Shown: in pieces, positions 6,114 to 6,743 of the stretch
Numbering within the stretch: the stretch's first letter is position 1
Layout: the number at the start of each line of letters is the position of its first letter
Notes under the pieces: generated by a model
Seen by the model: the letters and a program-made list of their open reading frames with translations, nothing else
The model's database searches: none
What the model was told of the DNA's origin: nothing
NCBI GenBank assembly: GCA_007118195.1
Contig: SKSA01000173.1
Location: 1 to 6,743 of the forward strand
Source: Anaerobacillus sp.
Lineage (GTDB): Bacteria; Bacillota; Bacilli; Bacillales; Anaerobacillaceae
DNA length: 6,743 bases
Direction: 5' to 3'
Program-made: the position numbers and the translations under genes

Positions 6114-6143
6114 ATTATAAAATAAATCGATCAAAAATGACAA
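6114..6143 (-). promoter_or_regulatory. Candidate sigma-A promoter upstream of yqeZ
   Basis: TTGTCA (6138-6143, five of six consensus bases) is followed after 18 bases by a perfect TATAAT (6114-6119). It lies after the yqeY terminator and upstream of the sigma-W-type promoter, so it could give basal expression of yqeZ-floA-yqfB with a leader of about 130 bases. AT-rich context makes a chance match possible. Confidence 0.5.
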
Positions 6144-6250
6144 AAAATAAGAAAAATCACATAGCGGCGAGCCTTAGTTACAATTATACTTTAAATTTTT
6201 AACATCGCGATTCACATCTATATTAAATTTTTATAAATTTCTTATCTTAT

Positions 6251-6281
6251 AATAAAAACGCCTCGCTATTCGCAAGGCGTT
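6251..6281 (-). terminator. Intrinsic terminator after yqeY
   Basis: Ten base pairs join 6281-6272 with 6266-6257 (AACGCCTTGC against GCGAGGCGTT, one T-G wobble) around the 5-base loop at 6267-6271. Counting the last two stem bases, a run of five T and then ATT follows. The wobble is a C-A mismatch on the plus strand, so it is oriented for yqeY. It starts 7 bases after the yqeY stop. The rest of the 313-base gap to yqeZ holds the two promoter candidates and the leader; I see no gene there. Confidence 0.92.
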
Positions 6282-6288
6282 GTTTTAT

Positions 6289-6732
6289 TTAAGATAAATA
6301 TTGTTGTACAAGTCGATTTACTATTGCACCATCCGTTTTACCTTTAACTTTTGGCATAATCGCTCCCATAACCTTGCCCATATCAGCTTTGGTAGATGCT
6401 CCAACTTCCTGTATTGTCTGTTGCACAATTTCAGCAACTTCCTCTTCAGATAATTGTTCTGGCATGTAAGCATTTAAAATAACGACTTCTTCACGTACTT
6501 TTTCAGCTAGATCTTCACGATTAGCTTTTTCAAACTCATGGAGGGAATCTTTACGTTGTTTGAGTTCGCGATTAAGAACAGTGAGTGCTTCGTCTTCTGT
6601 AAGTTCTTTACTAAGTTTAATCGCTTCATTTTGTAAAGCTGATTTAACCATTCGAATAACAGAGAGCCTTTGCTTTTCCTTATTCTTCATCGCTTCCTTC
6701 ATATCAACAGTTAAACGATCAAGAAGATTCAA
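6289..6732 (-). CDS. yqeY: GatB/YqeY domain protein
   Basis: YqeY is a small helical cytoplasmic protein related to the tail of GatB, the tRNA-dependent amidotransferase subunit. By family it is suspected to bind tRNA, but no reaction is established. The whole family pattern is present: [20 protein letters not shown] near the start, [20 protein letters not shown] in the middle, [10 protein letters not shown], and [20 protein letters not shown] at the end; the stop is TAA. The frame is open to the window edge. I place the start at TTG 6732 (NLLDRL aligns with the SLLERL N-terminus I recall for B. subtilis, giving 147 aa). The in-frame GTG at 6741 sits in GGGTG, which looks like part of a ribosome binding site cut by the edge. 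Without upstream sequence this is not certain. In Bacillus it follows rpsU, whose gene would lie to the right. Confidence 0.93.
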   Translation of the reverse strand: MNLLDRLTVDMKEAMKNKEKQRLSVIRMVKSALQNEAIKLSKELTEDEALTVLNRELKQRKDSLHEFEKANREDLAEKVREEVVILNAYMPEQLSEEEVAEIVQQTIQEVGASTKADMGKVMGAIMPKVKGKTDGAIVNRLVQQYLS

Positions 6733-6743
6733 GTCCAACACCC

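Noticed and set aside
6183..6188. Second TATAAT in the yqeY-yqeZ gap
   Set aside because: No acceptable -35 at 16-18 bases (ATCGCG, TCGCGA); likely chance in AT-rich DNA.

Overview
The window is AT-rich DNA from a low-GC Gram-positive bacterium of the Bacillaceae or a close relative. All seven recognisable genes lie on the minus strand. Their order, read right to left, is yqeY, yqeZ, floA, yqfB, yqfC, yqfD, phoH, which is the Bacillus subtilis order between rpsU and pgpH/ybeY. Strong AAAGGAGG-type ribosome binding sites, intrinsic terminators and sporulation genes (yqfC, yqfD) support an endospore-forming Bacillus-type host. The species cannot be fixed from this sequence.

Right end (6289-6743): yqeY, a GatB-tail-like protein that in Bacillus follows rpsU, ends at an intrinsic terminator (6251-6281). 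The 313-base gap after it holds two promoter candidates. One is vegetative (TTGTCA-N18-TATAAT). The other is of ECF sigma-W type (GGGAAC-N16-CGTA) and lies closer to the next gene.

Middle (2997-5975): yqeZ-floA-yqfB form an operon with gaps of 26 and 34 bases and ends at a strong terminator (2997-3028). YqeZ is a membrane-bound NfeD/ClpP-like protein, FloA is the bacterial flotillin that organises membrane microdomains, and YqfB is a small membrane-anchored protein of unknown function. SPFH/NfeD gene pairs are a recognised functional unit, and the sigma-W-type promoter suggests control by envelope stress.

Gap (2610-2996): 387 bases without a credible gene. It holds a noncoding repeat-like segment with an imperfect 50-base direct repeat, and next to yqfC a possible sigma-E promoter. 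This is the least ordinary part of the window.

Left (141-2609): yqfC-yqfD-phoH are tightly packed and probably translationally coupled. The first two belong to sporulation-associated families. PhoH is a P-loop ATPase thought to act in RNA metabolism. Three annotated-style longest starts (yqfD, phoH, yqeY) look wrong; ribosome binding sites and family length favour internal starts, two of them TTG. A large AT-rich hairpin follows phoH.

Most of the window is ordinary conserved chromosome. I see no new defence, mobile or biosynthetic system. The points worth checking are the intergenic repeat, an 8-G run in yqfD, the SEILG motif in YqfB, and the hairpin after phoH.
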